The notes under the pieces are model-generated. The model made no database searches and was not told where the DNA came from. It saw only the letters and a program-made list of their open reading frames with translations. Both the position numbers and the translations under genes were made by a program. A DNA stretch of 64,000 nt from Pseudotabrizicola sediminis (GTDB taxonomy: Bacteria; Pseudomonadota; Alphaproteobacteria; Rhodobacterales; Rhodobacteraceae): assembly GCF_004745575.1 (NCBI RefSeq), contig NZ_RPEM01000003.1, forward strand, positions 310,001 to 374,000, read 5' to 3'. Within the stretch, counting starts at the first letter, position 1. Each line of letters starts with the position of its first letter. Shown here in pieces: positions 1 to 8,233 of the stretch.

Positions 1-467
1 GCATGCCCCAACAGGACCGCGAGGCGCGCGCCATGCATCTGCTGGAGATGGTCGGGCTGAAAGGGTTCGAGGGCAAACGCCCCAGCGAGCTTTCGGGCGG
101 CATGCGCCAGCGCGCCAGCCTGTGCCGCGCCATCGTGCACAAGCCCGATGTGCTGATCATGGACGAACCCTTTGGCGCGCTGGACAATTTCACCCGCGAA
201 GATCTGTGGCAAACCATGCGCGACCTGCGCGCGGCTGAACCCTTCACCTGCGTGCTGATCACCCACGACCTGCGCGAAAGCGTCTTCTTGGGCGATCAGG
301 TCTTTGTGTTGTCGGGTCGCCCTGCGCGCACCCAGATGGTGCTGGATGTCGATCTGCCTGCCGACCGGACGCTCGACATCCTGTATCAGCCAAAGGCACA
401 AGAGATGCTGCACACACTGCGCGATCAGATCCGCATTGCGCAAGGCCGCGACGGGGACGCCCATTGA
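1..467 (+). CDS. ABC transporter ATP-binding protein, C-terminal part (SsuB/TauB/NrtD type)
   Basis: This is the C-terminal half of an ABC ATPase that powers import through the permease encoded next. The gene is cut by the left window edge: the frame is open to base 1, and the ATG at 3 is probably internal because no Walker A motif is present. Counting from that ATG, the ABC signature LSGGM is at residues 30-34, Walker B VLIMDEP at 50-56 and the switch histidine (THD) at 87-89. The phrase MDEPFGALD is typical of the nitrate/sulfonate/taurine/thiamine-precursor importers. The stop overlaps the permease ATG by one base. The substrate cannot be read from this fragment; the binding protein should lie upstream, outside the window. 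Confidence 0.92.
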   Translation, partial: MPQQDREARAMHLLEMVGLKGFEGKRPSELSGGMRQRASLCRAIVHKPDVLIMDEPFGALDNFTREDLWQTMRDLRAAEPFTCVLITHDLRESVFLGDQVFVLSGRPARTQMVLDVDLPADRTLDILYQPKAQEMLHTLRDQIRIAQGRDGDAH

Positions 468-1231
468 TGGAAACGCTGCAGAAAATCGCCGTGCCCATCC
501 TCGCCGTTGTCCTGTTCCTGCTGGCGTGGGAGGCGCTGGTCTGGGTCAACGACTGGCCCAATTACAAGATGGCCTCGCCCTCTGACCTGCCGCCGGCGTT
601 CTGGAAATTCCGCTGGCTTTTTCTGGAGATGGGCTGGCAAACCTTGTGGCGCACCGTGTTGGGCCTTGTCCTTGCCGTGCTGTTTGGCACGATGATCGGC
701 ATGATCATGGGCTTTTCGCGCATCGCCCGCGACGGGCTTTACCCGCTGCTCGTAGGGTTCAACGCGATTCCAAAGGCCACACTGGTGCCGGTGATCAGCC
801 TGATTTTCATCGGCCAGCATGATTTCAACACCGTGCTGATGGCGTTTCTGATCAGTTTTTTCCCGATTGCCGTCTCGGTCGGCATCGGCCTGTCCACGTT
901 GGAACCGGAATATCGCGATATCCTGCGCAGCCTTGGCGCCTCCCGCCTGACCATCTTTCGCAAGATTGCCCTGCCAAAGACCCTGCCGGAGTTTTTTGGG
1001 GCGCTGAAGGTGTCGGTCACGCTGGCCTTTATCGGCACCAATCTGGTCGAGATTGTCGCCCCGCACGGGAGGGGCCTGGGCGCTCTGTTCAAGTCAGGCG
1101 AAACCAATGGCGACTACCCGCTGATGTTCGCGGTGCTGATCGCGCTCGCGGCCCTTGGCATCCTGCTGTACTACGCGGTGCTGGTGCTGGAACGCATCTT
1201 TGCCGGCTGGGCCGAGCGCCCGCAAAGCTGA
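467..1231 (+). CDS. ABC transporter permease (SsuC/TauC type)
   Basis: Inner-membrane permease of 254 residues with about six hydrophobic segments and the cytoplasmic EAA-type loop (around YRDILRSLGAS and LPKTLPEF) that docks on the ATPase. It belongs to the binding-protein-dependent transport family that takes up sulfonates, nitrate, taurine or pyrimidine precursors. I chose the ATG at 467, which overlaps the ATPase stop as TGATG; a TTG just before it is less likely. It is the last gene of its operon, followed by a strong hairpin. The substrate is unknown. Confidence 0.92.
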   Translation: METLQKIAVPILAVVLFLLAWEALVWVNDWPNYKMASPSDLPPAFWKFRWLFLEMGWQTLWRTVLGLVLAVLFGTMIGMIMGFSRIARDGLYPLLVGFNAIPKATLVPVISLIFIGQHDFNTVLMAFLISFFPIAVSVGIGLSTLEPEYRDILRSLGASRLTIFRKIALPKTLPEFFGALKVSVTLAFIGTNLVEIVAPHGRGLGALFKSGETNGDYPLMFAVLIALAALGILLYYAVLVLERIFAGWAERPQS

Positions 1232-1240
1232 CGCGTCGAT

Positions 1241-1272
1241 CTGACCGGGGCGCTGCAACCCGCCCCGGTCAG
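1241..1272. terminator. Bidirectional terminator between converging operons
   Basis: A perfect 12-bp inverted repeat, CTGACCGGGGCG and its complement, encloses an 8-base loop (1253-1260). It lies 9 bp after the permease stop and 10 bp from the stop of the oppositely oriented small gene. There is no long T run on either side, so it may be a rho-assisted or processing hairpin rather than a classical intrinsic terminator. Confidence 0.7.
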
Positions 1273-1282
1273 CCGTGTCGGT

Positions 1283-1444
1283 TCAGCGGTGCTTGCCGCG
1301 CAGGTTCTGGATCAGATCCCAGCCCGCCAGAGCCACGGTGACGCTGACCACACCGATCAGGTCCAGCCGGGGCACATGCCACACCAGTATCCCCAGGAAC
1401 CCAAGGAAGACTGCAAACGCAAACAGCGCCATCACATTGTTCAT
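1283..1444 (-). CDS. Small membrane protein, 53 residues
   Basis: A short gene that begins MNNVMALFAFAVFLGFLG and ends with a basic tail (LRGKHR). Two hydrophobic stretches are visible, about residues 4-22 and 28-42, so it is probably a two-span or hairpin membrane protein. Its ATG overlaps the amidase stop as ATGA, and a strong Shine-Dalgarno sequence, GAAGGAGG, lies inside the amidase C-terminal codons 8-9 bases upstream. Both points argue for a real, translationally coupled gene. Function is unknown; it is the last gene of the TRAP/amidase operon and might assist the transporter, but that is only inferred from position. Confidence 0.75.
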   Translation of the reverse strand: MNNVMALFAFAVFLGFLGILVWHVPRLDLIGVVSVTVALAGWDLIQNLRGKHR

Positions 1445-2808
1445 TGGCTTGCGCCTCCTTCTGCCTGCGTTTCCACATGTGCCATCAGCCAGCGTGCCGT
1501 GCGCAACAGGCGCGCATCATCGCCCCGCCGCCCCACCAGTTGCAACCCCATCGGCAAACCGCTGTCTGACCAGAACAGCGGCAGCGTGACTGTTGGAACG
1601 CCGGCCAGCGTCCAGACCCCGTTGAAAATCGCTGATCCGGTAAATTCCAGCCCTTCCGGGGCGGGGCCGGGGGCGGCGGGGCACAGGATCGCATCACAGC
1701 GGTCAAACACCGGGTCGAGTGCTGCGTTCATCAGCGCGCGCCAGTCCAGCGCCGCAAGGTAATCGCGCGCCAGCACGGCCTTTCCCTCATCCATCGCCGC
1801 TTTCAGCACGTCCGACATCTGGTCGCGCCCGCGCCGTTCGATGCCGTAGTAGCACTTCGCCATTTCGGCAAAGTTGATCCGCTGGCGGATCGCCGCCACT
1901 TCACCCAGTCCTGGCAGATCGGTCTCGAAGCATTGCTCGCCCAGCAGGGCCGCCACTTCCTCGACCGCCGCCCGCATCTGCGGATCGGCATCTTCCCACC
2001 CTGGCGGGCGCAGAAAGGCAAACATGGGCGTCACCGGCACGCGGCTTTGCGCCACGGCAAGCATGCGCGGCACCGGCACGGCTTCGGTGGCGCTGTCTGC
2101 CGGGTCATGGCCGGTCAGCACCTCGATCAACAGCGCCGCATCCTCGACAGATCGGGCGAATACCCCGACCGTATCAAGAAACGGCGATTGGGGCAGAATG
2201 CCGGTGCGCGGGATCATCCCGAAAGACGGCTTTACCCCCACAACCCCGCAATAAGACGCGGGCCGGATCACCGATCCGCCGGTTTGCGTTCCGATGGCCA
2301 AAGGAACCATGCCCGCCGCCACCGCTGCTGCCGACCCTTGCGAAGACCCGCCCGGCGTGTGGGCGGGGTTATGCGGGTTGCAGGTCTTTCCCGCGTGCAT
2401 ATAGGCGCCCTCAGTGGTCACCGTCTTACCCAGAATGATCGCCCCGGCCGCCCGCAGGCGTGCGACGATCCACGCATCCTCGGCCGGCACCCGTCCTGCA
2501 TCCACCGCCAGACCATTGGCGGTCGGGATGCCCTTGGTGTCGATGATGTCCTTCAACGCCACCGGCACCCCGTGCAGCGGCCCGATGGCGCGCCCTGCAA
2601 CCCGGCGCGCGTCCAATGCGCGCGCCTGTTCCAGCGCATGATTGCCCTCCAGCCACGCCCAGGCCTGCACCTGCGGCTCGACCTCGGCGATGCGGGCAAG
2701 GCAGGCTTCCACCACCTCAACCGCGCGCAGGGCACCGGAAGCCAGACGGTCGCGCAACACAACCGCTCCCAGTCCCGTTACCGCCCCCGGATTATCGCGA
2801 GGGGCCAT
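1441..2808 (-). CDS. Amidase signature family hydrolase
   Basis: Cytoplasmic amide hydrolase of 455 residues. The Ser-cisSer-Lys triad is visible: Lys86 in VALKDIIDTKG, Ser145 in GGSSQGSAAA and Ser169 in TQTGGSVIRPAS. The start at 2808 is preceded by GGAGGCGTTTT and lies 17 bp inside the end of dctM, so amidase and transporter are co-transcribed. Longer upstream starts in the same frame lack a ribosome site. The family includes indoleacetamide hydrolases, aryl-acylamidases and GatA; no GatB or GatC is nearby, so a catabolic role on a substrate brought in by the TRAP system is more likely than tRNA amidation. The substrate is not identifiable. Confidence 0.9.
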   Translation of the reverse strand: MAPRDNPGAVTGLGAVVLRDRLASGALRAVEVVEACLARIAEVEPQVQAWAWLEGNHALEQARALDARRVAGRAIGPLHGVPVALKDIIDTKGIPTANGLAVDAGRVPAEDAWIVARLRAAGAIILGKTVTTEGAYMHAGKTCNPHNPAHTPGGSSQGSAAAVAAGMVPLAIGTQTGGSVIRPASYCGVVGVKPSFGMIPRTGILPQSPFLDTVGVFARSVEDAALLIEVLTGHDPADSATEAVPVPRMLAVAQSRVPVTPMFAFLRPPGWEDADPQMRAAVEEVAALLGEQCFETDLPGLGEVAAIRQRINFAEMAKCYYGIERRGRDQMSDVLKAAMDEGKAVLARDYLAALDWRALMNAALDPVFDRCDAILCPAAPGPAPEGLEFTGSAIFNGVWTLAGVPTVTLPLFWSDSGLPMGLQLVGRRGDDARLLRTARWLMAHVETQAEGGASQ

Positions 2809-4216
2809 AAAACGCCTCCGGCAGGCTGAACACGATCTGCGGGAAGGCATACAGCAGCGCCATGCAGATCACGACCATGCCGCAATAGGGCAGCACGCCC
2901 GAAAATATCTCAGTCAGCTTGATCTGTGGCGGGGCAATCCCCTTCAGATAATACGCACTCATCGCCATAGGCGGAGTGAGGAAGGACGTCTGCAAGTTCA
3001 GCGCAACCAATACGCCAAAGAACAACGGATCAATCCCGAACAGCGGCAGCAGCGGCAGGAAGATCGGCACAAAGATGATGATGATCTCCGACCATTCCAG
3101 CGGCCAGCCCAACAGGAAGATGATCACCTGTGCCAGAATCAGAAACTGGATCGGGGTCAGATCCAGGCCCATGACAAAATCGGCAATCACATGCTCGCCG
3201 CCCAGATAGCTGAACACCGCCGAGAAAGTGTAAGAGCCGACAAACAGCCAGCACACCATCGCCGTGGTCCGCACGGTCAGGTACACGCTTTCGCGCAGGC
3301 GCTGGAAGGTCATTGCGCGATAGGCAACTGCAAGCAACATGCCGCCCAATGCGCCGATGGAGGCGGCCTCGGTCGGGGTGGCCAGACCGAACAGGATCGA
3401 GCCCAGCACGGAAAAGATCAGAAATGCCAGCGGGAAGAAGCTGGTCATCAACATGACGATCAGCTTGCTCCACGGCACTTCAGGCATTTCTTCCTTGGTC
3501 GGCTTGGGGGCCAGCTTCGGGTTCAGCATTGATCGCCCGATGATATAGATCAGATACAGCCCCACCAGCGTGAAGCCCGGCAGCAAGGCACCGGCATAGA
3601 GCCGCACAATCGACACGCCCGAAGACGCGGCATAGACGATCAGCATGATCGACGGCGGGATTAGAATGCCCAGGGTGCCACCCGCGCAGATGATGCCGGT
3701 GGCAAAGGAATGGTCATAGCGCGCCTTGAGCATCTGCGGCAACGCCAGCAGACCCATCAGCGTAACAACCGCACCCACGATGCCGGTGGCGGTCGCAAAC
3801 AGCGCACAGGTCGCCAGGGCCGCCACCCCCATCGATCCGGGAATATTGCGCGTGGCAATCGCCAGCGTGCCAAACAGCTTGTCCACGATATTGGCGCGCT
3901 CGACGATGTATCCCATGAACAAGAACAGCGGGATCGCGGTCAGCACCTCGTTCGAGATCACCGTATAAGTCTGGTTCACGAACAGGTCGAAGATGCGGTT
4001 GTTGTAGAACCCCTCGATCCACAGTCCCGTGCTTTCCCACCAGCTGGCATCCTCGGTCAGCCGATTGTAGCCACGCCACATGCGGCTTGGGTCGAAATAG
4101 GCATAATAGCCAAAGGCAATGCCAAGCGCCATCAGGGTAAAGGCAATCGGAAAGCCCAGGAAGACGAAGGCAATGAAAATGCCCAGCATCATGAGGGCGA
4201 TTTGCGGGTCGGTCAC
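2792..4216 (-). CDS. dctM: TRAP transporter large permease DctM
   Basis: Large integral-membrane subunit (474 residues, about 12 hydrophobic spans) of a tripartite ATP-independent periplasmic transporter, which uses an ion gradient to import organic acids. Family-typical pieces are GTLGILIPPSIMLIVYA and the closing LLTPPMAMSAYYL-like region. Two long loops after the first span (about residues 40-95) fit the branch that serves 2-oxo acids or mannitol/chloroaromatics. The start is GTG at 4216 with GGAG about 9 bases upstream. It lies downstream of dctQ and overlaps the amidase start. Confidence 0.93.
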   Translation of the reverse strand: MTDPQIALMMLGIFIAFVFLGFPIAFTLMALGIAFGYYAYFDPSRMWRGYNRLTEDASWWESTGLWIEGFYNNRIFDLFVNQTYTVISNEVLTAIPLFLFMGYIVERANIVDKLFGTLAIATRNIPGSMGVAALATCALFATATGIVGAVVTLMGLLALPQMLKARYDHSFATGIICAGGTLGILIPPSIMLIVYAASSGVSIVRLYAGALLPGFTLVGLYLIYIIGRSMLNPKLAPKPTKEEMPEVPWSKLIVMLMTSFFPLAFLIFSVLGSILFGLATPTEAASIGALGGMLLAVAYRAMTFQRLRESVYLTVRTTAMVCWLFVGSYTFSAVFSYLGGEHVIADFVMGLDLTPIQFLILAQVIIFLLGWPLEWSEIIIIFVPIFLPLLPLFGIDPLFFGVLVALNLQTSFLTPPMAMSAYYLKGIAPPQIKLTEIFSGVLPYCGMVVICMALLYAFPQIVFSLPEAFYGPSR

Positions 4217-4253
4217 GTGTGCGAACTCCGGAGTGGGGCGGCGGTTGGGCCGA

Positions 4254-4850
4254 TTACCTTTGGGCCTTGGCGGCAGCGTCAGAAGCAGCCTCGGCCGCCT
4301 GCTTGATCAGCAATTGTTCGGTTTCCTCGACATCTTCATCGGCCTGCAGCCATTGGCCGGTGCGCATGCAGATGATGCAGCGGAACACCTGCGCCAGCCC
4401 CTGGATCAGCAGCAGAATGCCCGCTGCGACGATCACCGATTTGAACTGATAGATCGGGATGCCGGCAGGGCTGTTCACCGACACCTCGGCATAGCCCCAC
4501 GACCGGCTGGAATATTTCCAGCCCGTAAAGACCAGCGCCAGAATACCGGGAAAGAAGAACAGGATATACAGCACCAGATCGACCAGCGCCTGCGTCTGCG
4601 GCCGCCACGTTCGGTACAGGAAATCGCCCCGCACATGCCCGCCGCGTGACAGCGTGTAGGCCCCGCCCATCATGAACAGCGTGCCATACATGATAAAGCT
4701 CAGGTCCAGCGCCCAAGGCGTCGGCCTGTTGAACGCATAGCGCACCAACACCTCATAGGCCATGCCGAAGGTCATCAGAATGATGAGCCAGCCAAAGGTC
4801 TTGCCAAACCACGCAGACAGCTGGTCGGCAAAGCGAATATACCAGAGCAT
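4254..4850 (-). CDS. dctQ: TRAP transporter small permease DctQ
   Basis: Small membrane subunit, 198 residues with four hydrophobic spans, that pairs with DctM. The typical motif VLVRYAFNRPTPWALDLS is present in the first half, and a charged tail rich in Glu and Ala closes the protein. The ATG at 4850 has GGAG about 10 bases upstream; the frame is open further upstream but without ribosome sites. It is separated from dctP by 121 bp containing a GC-rich hairpin, so binding-protein message probably exceeds permease message. Confidence 0.92.
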   Translation of the reverse strand: MLWYIRFADQLSAWFGKTFGWLIILMTFGMAYEVLVRYAFNRPTPWALDLSFIMYGTLFMMGGAYTLSRGGHVRGDFLYRTWRPQTQALVDLVLYILFFFPGILALVFTGWKYSSRSWGYAEVSVNSPAGIPIYQFKSVIVAAGILLLIQGLAQVFRCIICMRTGQWLQADEDVEETEQLLIKQAAEAASDAAAKAQR

Positions 4851-4938
4851 AGGGGGAAACTCCGTTGATACGGCCCTGCGGGCGATGGGACCCGCAGCAA
4901 GGAACACGGCAGAGAGCGCCCGAAGGCGTAGCAAAACC

Positions 4939-4962
4939 GGGGGCGCGGCAACGCGCGCCCCC
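4939..4962 (-). terminator. Hairpin between dctP and dctQ (attenuator or processing site)
   Basis: GGGGGCGCG and its complement form a 9-bp stem around a 6-base loop. On the coding (minus) strand the hairpin is followed by GGTTTTGC, a short T run. It lies 10 bp after the dctP stop. Such a position is usual for partial termination or 3'-end protection that keeps the binding protein in excess over the permease. Confidence 0.6.
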
Positions 4963-4971
4963 GCAACGGGG

Positions 4972-6111
4972 TTACAGCGACAGCTTGCCGGGGAAGTAAT
5001 GCTCGTAAGCCAGCCCCAGATCAGGCGCGTTCATCAGCTCGTAATAGGCGACCTTCTCAACCCAGGCCCGCTGGCTGTCCATGACCTTCTTGTTGAACGC
5101 ATCGCCCTCAAGATCGGCAATCAGCGTATCCCATGCGCCCAGCTGCGCCTCAAGGATTTCGGACGAGGTGCGGCGCACGATAACCCCGGCATCTGCTTGC
5201 AGTTCTGCCAGATCCTTGGAGTATTCGCGCTGCGCCAGAGCAAGGTTCGCAGTGGCCGAAGCCTCAACTCCATACTTCAGGATCGCCTGCAGATCGGGCT
5301 CCAGATCTTCAAAGAAGTCGCGGTTGAAGGTGAATTCAAACGCCTCCGACGCCTGGTGATAGGACGACAGGTAGTAGTTCTTGGCCACGTCCTGCGCGCC
5401 GAACCGGCGGTCGGAGGACGGGTTGTTGAATTCGAACGCGTCGATCACGCCGCGCTCCATCGCCGGCACGATCTCGCCGCCCGGCAGCTGTGCGACCGAC
5501 ATCCCCATCGCCTGCAACAGGTCTGCCGCCAGACCCACGGTGCGGTATTTGAAGCCCTGGATGTCGGCAACCGAGTTCACTTCGGTCTTGAACCAGCCGA
5601 ACGGCTGTGCAGGCATCGGCATCCCCATGAAGCCGATCACGTTCAGCCCCAGCACATCCTGCGTCAGCTCACGGTAGAATTCAGCGCCGCCACCTTCGTA
5701 GAACCAGCCCAGCATGGTCGAAGCCGAACCACCGAACACCGGCCCCGTGCCGAAGAACGAGGCGGCTTTGTGCTTGCCGTACCAATAGACCGGCACGGTG
5801 TGCGTGGCGTCGATCACGCCGTCATGCACGGCGTCCATCACCTGAAACGCGCCGACAATGGCACCGGCAGGCAGCAGGTCGATCTTCAGACGCCCGCCCG
5901 ACATTTCTTCGACCCGAGTCACATACTGCCGCGCGAAATCCATCCAGATGTCAGATGCCGGCCACGAGGTCTGCATCTTCATCACCAGCGGGGCCTGCGC
6001 CAGAACTGCGGGGGCCGCCAGCACCGAGGCAGCCGCGGCGGCAGATCCGCCCACTGCACCCTTGCGCAGGAACGAACGACGGGAAAGCCCGGTAGTGCGG
6101 GTATCAGTCAT
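4972..6111 (-). CDS. dctP: TRAP transporter substrate-binding protein DctP (2-oxo acid/mannitol/chloroaromatic type)
   Basis: Periplasmic solute receptor of 379 residues. The N-terminus carries a twin-arginine signal (SRRSFLRKG, then an Ala-rich core and cleavage near APAVLA at about residue 39), so it is exported folded by Tat. The mature part begins VMKMQTSWPASDIW and contains MERGVIDAFEFNNP, features I associate with the COG4663 branch (TakP, FcbT1, lactate receptors). The ATG at 6111 follows GGGAGGA. Likely ligands are monocarboxylic 2-oxo or 2-hydroxy acids, an inference from family and from the neighbouring 2-hydroxyacid dehydrogenase. It is the first gene of dctPQM-amidase-small protein. 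Confidence 0.92.
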   Translation of the reverse strand: MTDTRTTGLSRRSFLRKGAVGGSAAAAASVLAAPAVLAQAPLVMKMQTSWPASDIWMDFARQYVTRVEEMSGGRLKIDLLPAGAIVGAFQVMDAVHDGVIDATHTVPVYWYGKHKAASFFGTGPVFGGSASTMLGWFYEGGGAEFYRELTQDVLGLNVIGFMGMPMPAQPFGWFKTEVNSVADIQGFKYRTVGLAADLLQAMGMSVAQLPGGEIVPAMERGVIDAFEFNNPSSDRRFGAQDVAKNYYLSSYHQASEAFEFTFNRDFFEDLEPDLQAILKYGVEASATANLALAQREYSKDLAELQADAGVIVRRTSSEILEAQLGAWDTLIADLEGDAFNKKVMDSQRAWVEKVAYYELMNAPDLGLAYEHYFPGKLSL

Positions 6112-6165
6112 ATGGTGTCCTCCCAGACGATTGTGGCCGCTCAACACGGCCTGTTATCTCATCGA

Positions 6166-6193
6166 ACTTTAAACCAGGGGCTGCGAAATGCAA
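6166..6193 (-). promoter_or_regulatory. Candidate promoter of the TRAP operon
   Basis: Read on the minus strand, TTGCAT (6193-6188) and TAAAGT (6171-6166) are 16 bp apart, ending about 55 bp before the dctP start codon. The match to a sigma-70 promoter is moderate. The placement beside the palindrome at 6198-6216 supports it. Confidence 0.35.
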
Positions 6194-6197
6194 GCAC

Positions 6198-6216
6198 TGG
6201 TCAGTTTAATTTACCA
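6198..6216. promoter_or_regulatory. Candidate operator palindrome TGGT-N11-ACCA
   Basis: TGGTCAGTTTAATTTACCA is an imperfect 19-bp palindrome. Seven of nine base pairs are symmetric, with outer TGGT/ACCA and inner TT/AA. It is just upstream of the candidate -35 element of dctP. TGGT...ACCA half-sites are common for GntR/FCD regulators, which often control TRAP operons; no regulator gene is adjacent. Confidence 0.4.
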
Positions 6217-6247
6217 CTATACCCCATCTTCGGTGCGCAAAACCCGG

Positions 6248-7210
6248 TCACGCCACCCGGTCGCCCGGTTCCACGCCCGCAAAAAACGCGTCCAGGTTGT
6301 CCAGCGCCCGAAAACCCATCGCATCGCGGGTTTCTTCGGTCGCAGACCCGATATGCGGCAGCAGGAAAACATTGGGCAATGCCGCCAGTGCCGGGTTGCC
6401 GCCCGGTTCGGCCTGAAACACATCCAAGCCCGCCGCGAACAACCGGCCCCCGGTCAGCGCGTCCACCAGCGCCGCCTCGTCCACCAGCCCGCCCCGAGCG
6501 GTGTTCACCAGAATCGCCCGCTCCGGCAATTGCGCCAGCGTGGCCGCGTTGATGATGCCCGCATTCTGCGGGGTTGAGGGGCAGTGCAGGGACAAAACAT
6601 CCGACACCGCGAGCAGCCCCTCCAGCGTCTCGTGGAACACCGCGCCCTTTTCGAGATGGTCCGGCAGGCGACGGCGGTTGTGGTAATGCACTTCCATGCC
6701 AAAGCCGCGCGCCCGGTCTGCCGTGACCTGCCCCACCCGGCCCATGCCCAGCACGCCAAAGCGCTTGCCCGTCACCTGCCGCCCCACCATGAAAGCGGGC
6801 GACCAGAAATCCCACTTGCCGGCCCGGATCATCGCATCCCCCTCGGCCCCGCGCCGGGCCGCCCCCAGCATGCACAGCATGGCAATTTCGGCGGTGGCAT
6901 CCGACAGCACGTCGGGCGTGTTCGTCACCACGATCCCCGCAGCCTTGGCCGCAGCCAGATCGACATGATCGGTGCCCACCGAATGATTGGCGATGATCTT
7001 CAGCCGCGGCCCCAGTTCGGCGATCACGTCCGCACTGAACCGTTCGGAATGGCAAGGCAGCACGGCGTCGACATCGCGGCAGGTGGCGATCAGTTCGTCG
7101 TGCGAAAACAAGCGGTCTTCGGGGTTTAGAATCACCTCATAGTCCCGCGCCGCGCGCGCCTCGACCACGTCGCGCAGCTTTCGCGCAATGAACAGCTTTG
7201 GTTTTGTCAT
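6248..7210 (-). CDS. D-2-hydroxyacid dehydrogenase (glyoxylate/hydroxypyruvate reductase type)
   Basis: NAD(P)-dependent oxidoreductase of 320 residues that interconverts 2-oxo and D-2-hydroxy acids. The nucleotide motif GMGRVGQVTADRA is mid-protein. The catalytic Arg (NTARGGLVDE), Glu (FQAEP) and His (LPHIGSAT) are all present. The start ATG follows GGGAGGCAGAC. It lies 136 bp upstream of the TRAP operon in the same direction, so the two could share a substrate class. Glyoxylate, hydroxypyruvate or phenylpyruvate-type acids are possible. A second, distinct member is at 53062. Confidence 0.9.
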   Translation of the reverse strand: MTKPKLFIARKLRDVVEARAARDYEVILNPEDRLFSHDELIATCRDVDAVLPCHSERFSADVIAELGPRLKIIANHSVGTDHVDLAAAKAAGIVVTNTPDVLSDATAEIAMLCMLGAARRGAEGDAMIRAGKWDFWSPAFMVGRQVTGKRFGVLGMGRVGQVTADRARGFGMEVHYHNRRRLPDHLEKGAVFHETLEGLLAVSDVLSLHCPSTPQNAGIINAATLAQLPERAILVNTARGGLVDEAALVDALTGGRLFAAGLDVFQAEPGGNPALAALPNVFLLPHIGSATEETRDAMGFRALDNLDAFFAGVEPGDRVA

Positions 7211-7274
7211 GTCTGCCTCCCAGCTTTGGGGGCGACCCTAACCCGTGAGGCGCTGTGCGCAAGCAGGTCGGGCG

Positions 7275-8051
7275 TCAGGTGCCAGCAAAGGGATCGACAG
7301 CATAGCCCACCCCGGTCAGATACAGCCCCTGCGGCGGGCAGACCGGGCCACAGGCGGCCCGGTCCCGCGCCTCCAGCGCCGCTTTCACCGCATCGGGGGC
7401 CCATCCGCCCGTCCCCACGCGTTCCAGCGTGCCGACAATCGACCGCACCTGATTGTGCAGGAAACTGCGGGCCCGCAGCACAAAGCGGTACTCGACGCCC
7501 CCGGGATAGGCGTGCTCGGTGATGGACACCTCGTCCAGCGTCTTCATCGGCGAGTTCGCCTGACACAGGCTCGAACGGAAAGTCGTGAAATCGTGATGCC
7601 CAAGCAAATGCGCCGCTCCTGCCCGCATCGCACCCGTATCCAGGGGGTTCAGCACCTGCCACACCCGCCCCCGGTCATGCGTGACCGGCGCGCGCCGCGC
7701 CACCAGCCGGAACAGATAGCGCCGCTCGGTCGCCGAAAACCGCGCGTGAAAATCATCCGCCACCCTTGCCGCCGCGATCACGGCCACCGGGGCGGGCTTC
7801 AGATGCCAGTTCAACGCCTCGGACAGCCGGTACGGCTCCCAGTCGCGCACAAGGTCCACCGTTGCCACCTGCCCGGTGCCATGAACGCCTGCATCGGTGC
7901 GCCCTGCGGCAGCAATGGTGTGCGGCCCCGGTTGCAGCCGCCCCAGCGCCGCCTCCACCGTCGCCTGCACCGACGGCTGATGCGCAGCCTGCCGTTGCCA
8001 GCCCTGGAACGGGCCGCCGTCATAGTCGATTTTCAGCGCAAAGCGGGGCAT
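7275..8051 (-). CDS. truA: tRNA pseudouridine(38-40) synthase TruA
   Basis: Converts uridines 38-40 in the tRNA anticodon arm to pseudouridine. The protein is 258 residues, normal for the family. It begins with the typical [17 protein letters not shown], and the catalytic Asp53 lies in [10 protein letters not shown]. Later motifs such as [14 protein letters not shown] and [13 protein letters not shown] are also characteristic. It is 64 bp upstream of the hydroxyacid dehydrogenase on the same strand and divergent from ycjX. Confidence 0.97.
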   Translation of the reverse strand: MPRFALKIDYDGGPFQGWQRQAAHQPSVQATVEAALGRLQPGPHTIAAAGRTDAGVHGTGQVATVDLVRDWEPYRLSEALNWHLKPAPVAVIAAARVADDFHARFSATERRYLFRLVARRAPVTHDRGRVWQVLNPLDTGAMRAGAAHLLGHHDFTTFRSSLCQANSPMKTLDEVSITEHAYPGGVEYRFVLRARSFLHNQVRSIVGTLERVGTGGWAPDAVKAALEARDRAACGPVCPPQGLYLTGVGYAVDPFAGT

Positions 8052-8113
8052 GGCCGTTCCTTACCCGATTTGTCCCCCGCTGCAAGCCCGGCGCTGGTGA
8101 CCGGTAGCGCTCG

Positions 8114-8127
8114 GCGCGGGAGTATTT
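8114..8127 (+). repeat. Copy of the GGGAGTATTT intergenic repeat
   Basis: GCGCGGGAGTATTT between the divergent truA and ycjX resembles both arms of the inverted repeat at 52980-53036. The rest of the 182-bp gap holds no gene that I can see. Confidence 0.45.
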
Positions 8128-8233
8128 CAGAAAGGCGCAAGCCATGGCGTGCAGACTTTCTTGTCCGGGCTTTCCCCCTACCCAGCGCGGGCGGGCATGC
8201 CTATGTTGGGGGCAAGCATAAGGAAACCCGCAA

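Noticed and set aside
1289-1762. 157-codon plus-strand frame after the first permease
   Set aside because: Shadow of the small membrane protein and amidase on the other strand; Pro/Ser/Arg composition.
4762-6552. 596-codon open frame on the plus strand across dctQ, dctP and the dehydrogenase
   Set aside because: Antisense to three well-supported genes and rich in Arg, His and Pro, as is typical of shadow frames.
7207-7662. Second frame with GTG starts across the end of truA
   Set aside because: Out-of-frame shadow of truA and the short gap before the dehydrogenase.
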